DNA of 27,442 nt from Lingula anatina (taxonomy: Eukaryota > Brachiopoda > Lingulata > Lingulida > Lingulidae), in the NCBI RefSeq assembly GCF_001039355.2, contig NW_019775893.1:126001-153442 (forward strand). The letters are read 5' to 3'. The notes below the pieces were generated by a model that worked only from the letters and a program-made list of their open reading frames with translations, was not told the DNA's origin and ran no database searches. Of this stretch, positions 8,921-18,949 are shown piece by piece (position 1 is the stretch's first letter; each line of letters opens with the position of its first letter). A program made the position numbers and the translations under genes.

Positions 8921-9922
8921 ATTGGACTGCATACTTATCATCATAACTGTTTCCACAAGGCTCAAATTGAGAAAGTTGTCCTGTATGTTGCAGTCAATTT
9001 TTAGCGGATGGGGATAGAATATTTTTCCAGTCCATTAAACTCCTCCTTTATCTGGTTTATCTGGAGTTCCAGGATTTGTCTTGTGGTGGTTCTTGACCTC
9101 TGCCACAAATTTCAAATAAGTTAATATATTTATTTAAAATAAGGTTTATACAGAGAGGAGGAAAATGGCTTGTAGCATTCTATGCTCTCCTTGCTATCAC
9201 TGGTTTCATATGCAATTGACAGGGACTCTCTGGGAGGTCTTTTGTATTCACCCTGGTCACTTTTACTCTAAAATAATTTTTGTGTGTTTTTATTAATGAT
9301 AATTGGGGAACATCCCTTCAATATGATCATAGGAGGCAGCAGCTGACTAGCAGCACTGCCACACACCACGGCTGTCTGGTGGTTTAATTTGCATTAGTGA
9401 CTTCCCTCTCATGCAGGATCTGTTTCCCTTTCCTTGTAACAACTTTAGCACTTGCTCGAGACTGAAAATAAGTTTCATCTACATTGAAGATGTCACTTGA
9501 ACTGACAATGTTTCTTTCAACATTTGTAAATGGGATTCTGCAACCAAAGGTTAGGACATGACAGCTTTGCCTCTGAAAATAAAACTTTCTTTAAGCCCAC
9601 ATTCTCTTACAAATTGTGAACATTTTAGGATCAAATAAAACCAAATTGCAATTATAATTATTATTATTATTTACAAAAATCTATTAATTAATAACATTTT
9701 TTGCAGAGAAAGCTCAGGGTGTCTTTGTCTTAGGTGCCACCACCATATATCTGACACCAAAATCTCTACACTTTCGTCCCTTTGCTTCACTATCCCCTTG
9801 GCAAAGTGTCCCATTAATTCTCTTGTCCAAGGAAACCCTTAGTCTGCCATTAGCATGGCATATGCTATGAAAACTTCCTCATTTTCTGGGATCGTATTTT
9901 ATTCCTCTTCGGTGTACCCTTC

Positions 9923-12685
9923 AGTCTTCCTTTTATGATAGCAAATAAAAAACAAAGCTATGAAATTTATTAAGTATTGATGAAGTCTTGAAAGCAAGAC
10001 AAAGAAGAGAAATGAGTTAAGACTGGAATAAAGCAGTGAATACTAAAAAAACGCTGTTATATGACAAATCATTTCTCCAAGTTTTATTGTAGTTTTTCTT
10101 TTTTTATTGTTATCAATATCAACAAATATGCAAAATTCATACTGTCATTACCAGTGCATTTTCAGGAATATTGTTCACTGATCCATTACTTTCATTCCAT
10201 TATGGATATCTGTAACCTGAAGTCATGTTTAAGATTTGACAATTTGAAGTAAATTAAACATACATGTACCACAAAGACAATTCATTTCAACTTTATTGCA
10301 GCATTCAGAAAGTATTCTATATATCTATCTTTTTGAAAATGAACGCAAAACTGTTTTGTATTTTCATTCCTCAGAAAACCAGAAGAGACTGGAAACAGAA
10401 TAAACATCTACCTTTATCAGCTAACATTTCCGGCCTTTGACATTTTTATCACATGAAAATTGGATAAGGTTGAGTAAGCAACTTTCCATGTTTGTTTACT
10501 TTCTCCTTCAGCATGTGTGTCTGAAAACAAGATGCCTCTTCATAAAAAACAAATATATACTGTTTGGTCATTGGTAATGGGAAAAGCTCTTCTTTACAGT
10601 ACAGTTTAAAAACTCTTTCACCATCTATTTTGGCTTGATGTCACTGAATCTTGTTCTTTGAATTTATTTGTTAAGTGACTGTATGTGTGCCGTGACTGTA
10701 TTTGTGTTTTGTCTTTTTTTGCATGTGCCCCATGAATACCAAATCATATTTTTGTTTTACATCAAATTTGCTGAGTGACTTTTTTGTAAAATGGCAAGTT
10801 TATTCACAAAATGAGTATGATTTGATTTTTATCAAGTATGTATGTATAGTTTTGAAAATTTTGTTTCATTTTTTGTTTGGTGTCTGTGTATATTTGCCAG
10901 CTTTGCTGTCTTTTGTTATGTTTGCTCATCTTATGGTTTTAGTATAAAATTTGTATGCAGCAATTGTATTTAAGTAATATGCAGTAAATTGTTTCATAAT
11001 AATTTACTTGAAATTAAACATTTCCTAACTCTCTGTAAGAAGTCTTTTTTTCAAATTTATATATGTACACAGTTGTGATCTTTTTGCACTTACTAGTCTA
11101 ATTAAAAAATGAATATTTACTTTTTGTGCTTATTTTATGATTTTTGAAAAACTTAACAAATAAAATTAAGTGAGAGGACAAGGCATATTTCTTATTTTAA
11201 TTGTTCAGAATTTTTATTGAGTTCAGTTGCCTAAAAGCAGTGGTAAACTAAGTACCAGTGAAAACTGAATTATGACATTGTTAAGGTCTGTTATTATTAG
11301 TATCAAGTAATTTCCCACCCAGAAATTACCTTAAATCTTTCGATGACTTTACTCCTGATTGTTTCATAAGTACATGTAACTGTTTAATCATTACAAATGA
11401 TAACTTTGGACTGAACAGTCAGACATCTACAGTGATTAGATAGAAGGTACATTTTATTGGCAGCAAACTCAAGCCTCAGCTACATTTGTTTGAGGCTATA
11501 GTTACTGTATGAAATACGTGTATGAACACAGTACAGATAAATAAACATGGGAACATTTTTCAAATGTACAAATTTAATTAAAGTATATTGTACACATGTA
11601 TGTAAATGTTATTATTATTCATTGACTACTGAAATTTAAAATTTCTTTTAAGATATAATTTTTGTTATTGCGTACTTGTAATATTTAAGAAATTTTATGA
11701 TTTAATTGCATTTATAAATTTAACGCAGTTCTTAAGAATGTATTTTAATGTTCTTTCTATCTTTGTTAAAATTATCATTTTAATATTATAATGTAGCAAT
11801 CAACGTTAGATTTGAATAAATAGTTTTAAAATATTTGTTGTATTTTTATGGCTTGGGGGTAGATATTGTCATTGAAAACAATGATCAATTATGAAGGGGT
11901 GTTCAATAGTTGTTTTTTGGGTGCCATTTAAATTAGAATAAAATATATCCGAGCCATATGTTAATTTACAGCAGCACTGTTTTGAAAATGATGTAAAGTA
12001 AATGCAGTATTAGTGACCAAGTCCGGATGACCTTTTGCTTCCAAGAGTGCTTTATTTTACAGTTAATCCCACTGATTTGGCCAAAGATTATAACGAAAAT
12101 TTCAAAAATAATAACTAAAGCCTCTGGAGAGAAGTTTGATACATAATTAACTATTAGTTTGTTAAGAGATCACTATCAAAATGTAATTGTTTGGTGCCAA
12201 GTCCCCTACCAATACCAGGTAATTAAATAGTTATTATACACCACCAAAATCTGATCGATTTTTACTCGGTCCACTCTCGACGTGTCCAAGAATTTCATCC
12301 AAGTCTTCCTGTTACTTCTTGCATAATGTTGCTAATAGACGGCTTGCTTGTATATGTCAATAAACTCGGATTTTTTTCTTTTTTTTCTTATGAAGCACAT
12401 TTGGGTTCACGTGTGTATACATGTGTGATATTGAAATACTATCAAAATAACATTTAACACAAATAATACAGCCCATTAATAGCGCCCGCAAACATTTAAG
12501 TGTTATAGCGGCTTTGCAGCATCTTTCAATTTATTTTTGACATTACCCCTACCGTTGTACGTAAATCAAACCCGACACTAAAGAATTCCACGACACTCGT
12601 ATGACTATGAAATGCACAGGGATAGCTTGTATTAGTAAACTGATAACGATCAATCAATGAACGTATCACGTATTACCTTGAGAAT
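9923..12685. other. Long AT-rich stretch; one weak coding-like segment
   Basis: No supportable gene. On the minus strand at about 10640-10450 there is an open stretch of roughly 60 codons including KLYCKEELFPLPMTKQYIF and FQTHMLKEKVNKHGK, ending in TGA. It has coding character but no known domain and no clean splice sites; it could belong to the 5' side of the transposase remnant. From 10700 to 12000 the sequence is T-rich and simple; the 81-codon plus frame at 10702 is phenylalanine-rich by base bias only. Confidence 0.35.
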
Positions 12686-13400
12686 ATGAACATCTTAGTA
12701 GATGAGCAAAACGGATTTAGAGGAAACCAATCATGCGAGGATCACATACCTGTATTTACTCTAAATAACCTTATAAAAACAGCAACAGACTCTTCTTAAA
12801 TTTTAAAGACTTAAAAATACTGTGATTTCATTGACAGAGATTTAAATTGTATAAACTGGTTTTACAAAACATTGACATTAAATTGTTCAATTTACCGAAA
12901 TTCAGAATCTTGCGTGCGATTAAATAGAAAACAATTAACTTCGTTGTTTATATATAAAACAGGAGTGTTGCAAACGAGTGCCTATCAACACGGACAAGTA
13001 AAAGTGCATGCATTTCAGGAAGACGAATAAAGAATCGCACCTTACATTCACAATAAGAGAGAATAAACTAGAAACTATGAAGCAGTATAAATACTTGGGC
13101 GTTACTTTTCACTACCGACAACTTAGCATTACAGGCAGAATCATTAGCAAAAAGCACTGGACGTGCACTTGCAAAAATTATATCAAGGATTCTCTCTTAT
13201 AAAACACTTGTATTATCTAGGAGAAAATGTATAATTTTAAAATACGTTGCAACCGTTCTGGACTATACACTTCGGGAGTCTGGGGATTCTCATGGTGAAA
13301 GCACTCAATACAACTCTGATTCTCTCCGGGACACGGACTGGTCACAATGTCAGTACGGTAGATGATTAAATATGGTGCGATTCTAGAACAAAGTGCCATC
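12686..13400 (+). pseudogene. Decayed LINE reverse transcriptase, internally deleted
   Basis: Plus-strand remnant of a non-LTR retrotransposon, probably CR1/jockey-like. NILVDEQNGFR and SCEDHI (12686-12750) are the N-terminal RT landmark. SCVRLNRKQLTS follows near 12910-12945. Then a jump past the missing YxDD palm leads to INTDK-x-KCMHFRKTNK, ENKLETMKQYKYLGVTFH and later RQLSITGRII (about 12985-13145). After a frameshift, DYTSGVWGF, a common post-RT motif, appears near 13260-13290. Stops and shifts are frequent. The 13008-13202 open frame is part of this element and not a separate gene. Confidence 0.8.
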
Positions 13401-13413
13401 CTTTAAGTTAACT

Positions 13414-13760
13414 CGTCTCACGAGACGTGTGTTTGATGTGTCCTGCCAGGAGGGTCTCGTGGGGGGAGGGGGTTTAGTAATCACAGTTCACGGGAAATAC
13501 AATCATCAAATCACAAATTGCAGTAAATAAAACTAAACATTCGTATATCACTTATAGTGCGCATCGAAAATCCTGAAAATCAGGAATCACACCAGGAATA
13601 ATAACAGCGTTTCACGAATGGCAGGGCATAAAAAGGCACATTTACGACTCACGGGAATGGGTGCTTCACGTAGATGCTAAATATAATGAATGTTTTACGC
13701 ATCTTGGGAAATAAAAAGTGGCTTTCACGGGTAACGAATATTTCCAATGGGACCCTCTAC
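13414..13760. repeat. Degenerate array of TTCACG-type motifs, ~30-bp spacing
   Basis: TTCACG or TTTACG starts at 13488, 13611, 13641, 13665, 13694 and 13724, with spacings of 24-30 bp in the last five and weaker TCAC copies between 13511 and 13587. Some copies extend to TTCACGGGAA. A small palindrome CGTCTC-AC-GAGACG lies at 13414-13427 and a G-rich run near 13459-13472. This may be a heavily diverged tandem repeat; the pattern is weak. Confidence 0.3.
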
Positions 13761-14360
13761 CAACGATGTGTAAAGAAGTGGCGCGATTATTATTTATGTA
13801 ATTGAATGTTAATCTATTATTACTTTTGCCATTGTTATTTTCTATTTTTATAAGGTGTTGTCCTTGAGAAACCTGCTATCTTATTAACAAATTGTTCCAT
13901 AATAGGGCCGGGGGTATACTCTTATCACCATAATAAAACAGTATTCTATTCTAGTTGTGCTTACTCTTTGTATACAGTAATTTGAACAACGACTAGAATA
14001 AACCAGTTAGCATAAAATTACAAAACGCTAAATATACATGTACAAACCTTTTGGCACCACAAATATCTAGTAAAAGATTTACATTTCTTGAGCAATATGC
14101 AGCAGCACGTTTTAACTGCGTTGTGCTGATTATGACTATTCATCTATTCATTTCGGATTAAGATCTCACATAGGAATCCATAGGCACGTAGAGATGGTTT
14201 GTATATATACATTACCTTGACGGAAAAAAGTTTGGGGAAAATTCGCACCATGTCTAACACAATACTTCTCCTTTGATTTTTTTGGAGTTCATTAATTCTA
14301 CCAGTGAAATGTGAAAGCTGACACTAGGTACTTGATATTATACATGATGGCTGAGAGAGG

Positions 14361-14363
<3 letters not shown>
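13761..14363. other. No feature seen
   Basis: AT-rich sequence with no convincing frame, repeat or RNA gene. Confidence 0.4.

Positions 14364-14401
<38 letters not shown>
14364..14401. repeat. Poly(T) run of 38
   Basis: An uninterrupted run of 38 T. It could be the poly(A) tail of a minus-strand retrocopy covering the sequence to its right, or the pyrimidine tract of a splice acceptor (GCCGTTTTAG follows). Confidence 0.9.
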
Positions 14402-14403
<2 letters not shown>

Positions 14404-14680
14404 CGTTTTAGCAAACCCGAATTACCTTCCCGGGGTTGGAATCGATAAAGGTGCCCTAACACATGACGAAGACCAATGCCTAAATCGAGGCCTCTGTACG
14501 GAGGGTGGTCAACTATACATTATTACGTAAACCAGGCGAGCACTTTGCTGAGAGGTATTCGGATAGGACCAAGGTCAGTTGGAAAAGAAGGAAGCCTAGA
14601 ATTTCCACATGTAGGCCGAAATTCTGGCACTGAAACTGCAGCAATCTGTTGTGAGTACCGCAGAGATCATATAATATAAC
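14402..14680. pseudogene. Coding-like block after poly(T), broken
   Basis: A GC-richer block. In plus orientation one frame reads NPNYLPGVGIDKGALTHDED, then QCLNRGLCTEGG, and stops near 14527. A second frame continues as LRKPGEHFAERYSDRT and VSWKRRKPRISTC. A possible donor (GTT/GTGAGTACC) lies near 14650. A third plus frame is open from 14476 to 14679 without a recognisable domain. In minus orientation the block ends in the A-tail and could be a retroposed sequence. No family is recognised and the strand is undecided. Confidence 0.3.
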
Positions 14681-15376
14681 ACTGCCCATTATGTGTAAAC
14701 AATATTTTCCTAAAACAGCACATATTTCAAAGAAGCTGTATTGACCACGAGGTTATGTAACTGACGTGAACATCGCTTTCTCTAAGATGTCCAAAATGAG
14801 CTTGAAGTAAAATATCTTATTTTCTGTTATTTTTCCAGAGGAAACGCTTTTGCTAATAAAAAAGAAATAGCATTCCAGCTGTCTGCAGTCTGATTGCGTT
14901 ATTCCGTCCCAAACAAAGCAAGACAACTGGGCAGGTAACTACATTCAATAATCATTATGGGTGTCCTTTTATTCCTAACGAAAGCGGTTTGTTTTTCAAA
15001 ATATCAGAGTATCCCCTGCTTATTAGTAAACTGACAACAAGCAAATATTTTATAGAAAATTAGCCGCTACCAGGAAAGCAAACGGATATTTGCTAGGCTA
15101 CATTCCGACCTTGATATTTCAATCTAGATTAAAAACTGACAAAACGAGTTGAAACCAAACAATTTCCCCTTCCAGGTGCTCTAGAAACGGCTACATTGTC
15201 CTCGACAAGTGTTTTATATCATCCTTCAGAACCGAAACAATGTTTATATTTATATAACCCCGGCCCAGCATTTCACAAAAAACCAAAATGATTATTTCAT
15301 CAAATCTATAGATCCTCTGACAATTGTTTGCATATATCAATTTAATTCCGCAAATTATATTAGAATTCATGCCCTG

Positions 15377-15377
<1 letters not shown>

Positions 15378-15420
<43 letters not shown>
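15378..15420 (+). repeat. (TTA)n microsatellite
   Basis: About 14 uninterrupted TTA/ATT units. The isoleucine run in the frame crossing it is an artefact of the repeat. Confidence 0.97.
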
Positions 15421-15510
15421 GTATAACATCAGTTCTTATGTGTACAGAACAGTATGATAGTTAGGCCTGTTTACTGTTTGATGGTAAAATGGTTTTTCAT
15501 TTACTTTCAG

Positions 15511-15648
15511 TGCCTCTTAACTACCGTTTATGAGGAGATTGGACGCACTCCCAGCAAAGACATCAGATTCGTGTTCGCCAGCGCCCGCACCCATGTCAAC
15601 GTTGTCATGCGTGCCGAAGTTTGTCGTATAGTCAACTTGCAGGGTTGA
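15511..15648 (+). CDS. Probable terminal coding exon of an unidentified gene
   Basis: A pyrimidine-rich acceptor TTCATTTACTTTCAG ends at 15510. It is followed by 45 sense codons in one open frame and TGA at 15646-15648. Base composition jumps to about 50% GC against AT-rich flanks, and an AATAAA lies 66 bp after the stop. The peptide includes VYEEIGRTPSKDIRFVFASA and RTHVNVVMRAEVCRIVNLQ, with alternating hydrophobic residues suggesting beta strands. I do not recognise the family. Upstream exons were not found here and may lie beyond long introns. An alternative start at 15454 would remove the need for an intron but gives poor composition in its first 19 codons. Confidence 0.5.
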   Translation, partial: CLLTTVYEEIGRTPSKDIRFVFASARTHVNVVMRAEVCRIVNLQG

Positions 15649-15714
15649 CATTTGATTAGGCTTAAATGTATAGTTTGCTTTGGGTTGTTATATTCTGTAT
15701 CAAAACGTGTATCG

Positions 15715-15720
15715 AATAAA
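15715..15720 (+). terminator. Poly(A) signal AATAAA
   Basis: Canonical hexamer 66 bp after the stop codon of the putative terminal exon, followed by a G/T-containing stretch (GTGTAACGAGCGTTTT). It fits a short 3' UTR. Confidence 0.45.
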
Positions 15721-15735
15721 GTACAGCGTGTAACG

Positions 15736-18097
15736 AGCGTTTTATCCATGAAACTTCTGATAAAAATGGACTAAATCCAAGCGTCAACCCTGCACGTCAC
15801 TGGTTTAACACTTAAGATATGTTACTAGGTAGTAGTACAACGATATTTTTGTTACTTGTCCATGTTTCATTGTTTATACCCGCCAGTTGTCGAACATAAA
15901 TAGCCAATTCTATTTAAAAGGAAATAATGTTGTTAAAAAGTGCCTTAAGTGATGTATGAAAACAAAAATGATAAAGTTGTAAAATTATTACCAAGCGGTG
16001 TCTAGGTAGAGCACTGTGCAATGCAAGCAGAACCGGTGCCTGCTTGGTTGTCAAATGATGCGTGTGGGCAAATTACACTTCGCTGTGCACTTGAACAAAT
16101 TTTTTAAATTTATTTTAGATTAAATTCAAATTATTATTTTAATGAAGTTAACTTTTGAAAAGAAAAACGTTTGTCGCATCTCCATTACTTAAAATGAGAA
16201 TAGAAAAAATTCGAGATATAGAAATGGTGGTCATTTGAAGAAAACGAGATGTAAATCTTAATTAAATTGTTAACGCTGCAATCCATTTATTATAAATCTT
16301 CAGAAGTAAAAGCATTGGTGACCTGCAAATTTGCTCGTGTTATTGCAGAAGTGCCCACACGTATCACATCAATCTTTCTGATTGTAACTGTGACGCATTC
16401 TAAGAGTAAACTTTCTTTGGTTCCCGGTGTTTGGATCTATGTGTCTGACAGTGACAAATATATTCAGTGCTGGGAGGGGATCAAACCATTTATTTTACGA
16501 AAACCAAACCAGTGGGTAGGGGAAGATTTTTTAAAATAGATATTTGTTATTACAGTAAGAAAATACGCTGTGAACGCGATAAGTAGCCTAAAGGTTTCTA
16601 TTTGGACTGCCAAAATTTCCTAGCATTGAGTCTATTTGTGCCTTGCCCATATCACAGAGCAGGAAGATTTCATATTCACTAAGGAAAATCTGTGGGTCAT
16701 AGAAAGCGACAGTGTTTTAATTCGAACTCTTTTGTCCATTAAAAAGTATACGTGGGACTGGCTTTTTATCATCCATCACCTTTTACATTCTAAAATTTCG
16801 AAAAGTTGCCTATGAAATTCATATTGTCAATATTATTGATTACATTAGCTACAGCAATGCTCTTTTTTGGGGCGTAATAGGTATTTCATATTGACCAAAT
16901 GAGGTTTTGTAGACCAACTTTTGTCAATGCTCTCCGCATAAAATAAGAAACAATTCAACAGAAATTTTAATGTTTGTTACTTAAACATATCAGTGTTTTA
17001 GTTTGATTGAGGTTGAACCTGGTGCTTTTTAAAAACTTTATTATGGTGGGCACCGAGTGGTGGTGGAGATCACACGTTATGATCAGATGTCAGTCCTGCA
17101 GCACGAGCTAGTGGGTTATTTTTGCTATGTTCTTCTTGATCACTAAACACCGGAGACCAGATTGGAGTTTATAGGCATTTGCTGAATGTTCTAAATTGTT
17201 AGAAGTAAAATGATTTTGGTGTTACCTTTTGAAATTTGTTTGCATATTATTCATAGAAATGACTGAGTTGGATAAGGCTGTAAACTGACCATGTCTTTAT
17301 GTTGCTCTTGATTCGCACGACGCGCAAAACTATTCACTCAATATTGTGTTATCAAGTACCTGTTTAAGATTTAATGTGAAGAAAACAAATTGACGCAAGA
17401 CATGAGCTACATTTATCCATGAGTAACTTGGCCAGTCGCACAAAATGAATAAATTTGGGAAACCTTTGTGTTTTTTTTGTGCGATCATCAGCATTGAGAC
17501 ATGTCACAAGGTATCAAGTAAGCGCATGCTTATTATATCTGGGGTGGCAATTACATCAGAAAGGATGCATTTTGATTTTTTAATATCGTTAATACCACCG
17601 AATTTAGAGAATATGTCCTTGGGTAAAATTTACGATAGTTTCTAAGACGTAAAACTTAGGTCAACTTAGAACAAATATGTAAAATAGAATGCTTTTAACA
17701 TTCCGATTTGTAAATTGGTTCTGTGCAAAATCATACAAACTTTATGTATAGTGTAGCATTCCTAAGCCTCTTTTTTTCTATTAAAACTGTTAATTTTTTG
17801 AGCTGCTTTTTTCCATCAAAACTGTTATATTTTTGAGCTGCTATATTCATAATGCTTAGACTTTTCGAAATGTCTTACATGGGTATAGTGGAACTTTTTT
17901 GTGTTTCAGCTCGCTTTAAATTTTGGCGATTTTTTTTGTGATAGAAAAAGTTCTTTTTATTAAAAGAAAATGTAATCGCGATTTTCTAACATCTTTTTCT
18001 TATGAAATTGCTTTATTTCATTTCAATTGTAAAATAAACATGAATGTTATACCTTATCTCAAAATATGTAAGCTGTCTACACCTGAACTCTCTAGCA
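15736..18097. other. No supportable gene; short tandem pair
   Basis: AT-rich sequence with several frames of 60-90 codons but no domain or splice-supported exon. A hairpin (AAGCAG / CTGCTT) lies near 16026-16046. A two-copy repeat with a 35-bp period, sharing AAAACTGTTA and TTTTTGAGCTGCT, lies at 17781-17842. Confidence 0.4.
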
Positions 18098-18480
18098 TCG
18101 TGTTCCGCAGTTTCCCTCGAACCCTTGTTCTCCCGCTTTCTGCTGTACTAGTCAGCCGTCCTACCTGCTGAGCTATTGACTCAACTCGTCTCTATTTACT
18201 CTTATGATCTTCTTGTAGTAACTCAAATTGCTAATTTGGAATTTTTTGGCAAAAGGTAATTTGCTGGGACCTAGAAACGCCAGGAATCGAACTCGGGACC
18301 TTCTGTGTCTGAGTCAAGCGCGCTACCCACTCCTCTAAGTGTTCCCACCCACCCTCCCCGGGTAGACTTTCCTCTTATAGTAACCAACAGTAAATTATAA
18401 AAGTCCTTCTAGTTAATTTTCTAGTACAGAAGCCAAGAATCGAACCCCAACCCCGGGTCCCCACTGAGTCCTTCAACATT
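18098..18480 (-). repeat. Array of three tRNA-like modules (SINE-type)
   Basis: Read on the minus strand. Module 1 (about 18475-18425) has GGGGTTCGATTCTTGG, a B-box match. Module 2 (about 18350-18265) has an A-box-like GTGGGTAGCGCG and the B-box GAGTTCGATTCCTGG. Module 3 (about 18182-18098) has TAGCTCAGCAGGTAGGACGG and AAGGGTTCGAGGG. Spacing is about 160-170 bp. The tails after modules 1 and 2 share a GTTACTAYAAGA stretch. Anticodon stems do not pair well, so these are not functional tRNAs. They look like successive tRNA-derived SINEs or one multi-headed SINE array. Confidence 0.6.
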
Positions 18481-18811
18481 AAATAAAAATACTAAGACAG
18501 TTTGCATATTTGAGAAGTTTTTATTTAGTGCAAAACAAATATCCATTACAAGTTTGTATTCGTTCGTTTTTTAAGAACATCTGCCTGTAAAACTACATTT
18601 TATTAAATCTTTTCATCACTACAAGTTTAAAGGTTCGGGTATGTAAAACAAATTTGTGATATCTTTATTGGCACTCACTTAAAGGTGCAAAAACAAAGTT
18701 TTATCTATTGGGTTTGACAAATAAACTATCAACTAAACAACTCGTCTTATGTCAGATATTATTGATCATGATGATACAAAGCAAAATGTTTCAAGAGTTT
18801 CATTTTAAAAA

Positions 18812-18949
18812 CAGTGGTGGATCCAGTGTTCCTCCCCCGGAAGGAGGAACCACCCATTGTGGATTTACATAACCAAGCCCGAAATGACTCCAAATTTCCC
18901 AAATGTCAACATCTGACTCCATAAATTAAATGTCCTTGATCCACCAGTG
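18812..18949. mobile_element. 138-bp hAT-like MITE
   Basis: The ends CAGTGGTGGATCCAG (left) and CACTGGTGGATCAAG (right, reverse complement) match at 13 of 15 positions and have the hAT-like CA-G-TGG-GGATC form. Inside is a hairpin, GTTCCTCC / GGAGGAAC, near 18827-18850. No clear target duplication: the 8-mers on the two sides share only a few bases. No coding capacity. Confidence 0.55.

Larger units (their letters stand above)
7472..9922 (-). pseudogene. Broken pogo/Tigger-like DDE transposase with PHD-type C-terminus
   Basis: Minus-strand pieces in the order of a DDE_1-superfamily transposase. (1) 9922-9695: helix-turn-helix part with NEEVFIAYAMLMAD, GFPWTRELMGHF and RQRHPELSLQKM; stops interrupt it. 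(2) From 9572, after a good TTTTATTTTCAG acceptor: SSDIFNVDETYF with the first catalytic Asp (9479-9477), then, after a frame change near 9385, TAVVCGSAASQLLPPMIILKG. (3) About 8250-8159: RALTPVKVAASFKMTGV, resuming after the inserted MITE at 7989 as YPFNPQAIKADKFVENNRAP. (4) After a frameshift near 7925: 143 codons with a charged coiled-coil and a Cys4-His-Cys3 finger (C86, C89, C112, C115, H120, C123, C135, C138) fitting a PHD finger. The later catalytic acids were not found between 8250 and 9130. Several stops and frameshifts make it non-functional; the acceptor suggests introns or chance. Confidence 0.75.

Noticed and set aside
10702-10947. 81-codon hydrophobic plus-strand frame
   Set aside because: The phenylalanine/valine bias follows from T-rich DNA; there is no other coding sign.
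13431-13480. CRISPR-like or bacterial element
   Set aside because: There are no regular repeats with unique spacers anywhere, and the whole window is eukaryotic in character.
16267-16539. 90-codon plus-strand frame
   Set aside because: No domain and no splice support; composition matches the surrounding noncoding DNA.
18265-18350. Functional tRNA gene on the minus strand
   Set aside because: A- and B-box matches are present, but the anticodon stem does not pair and similar modules flank it, so a SINE origin fits better.
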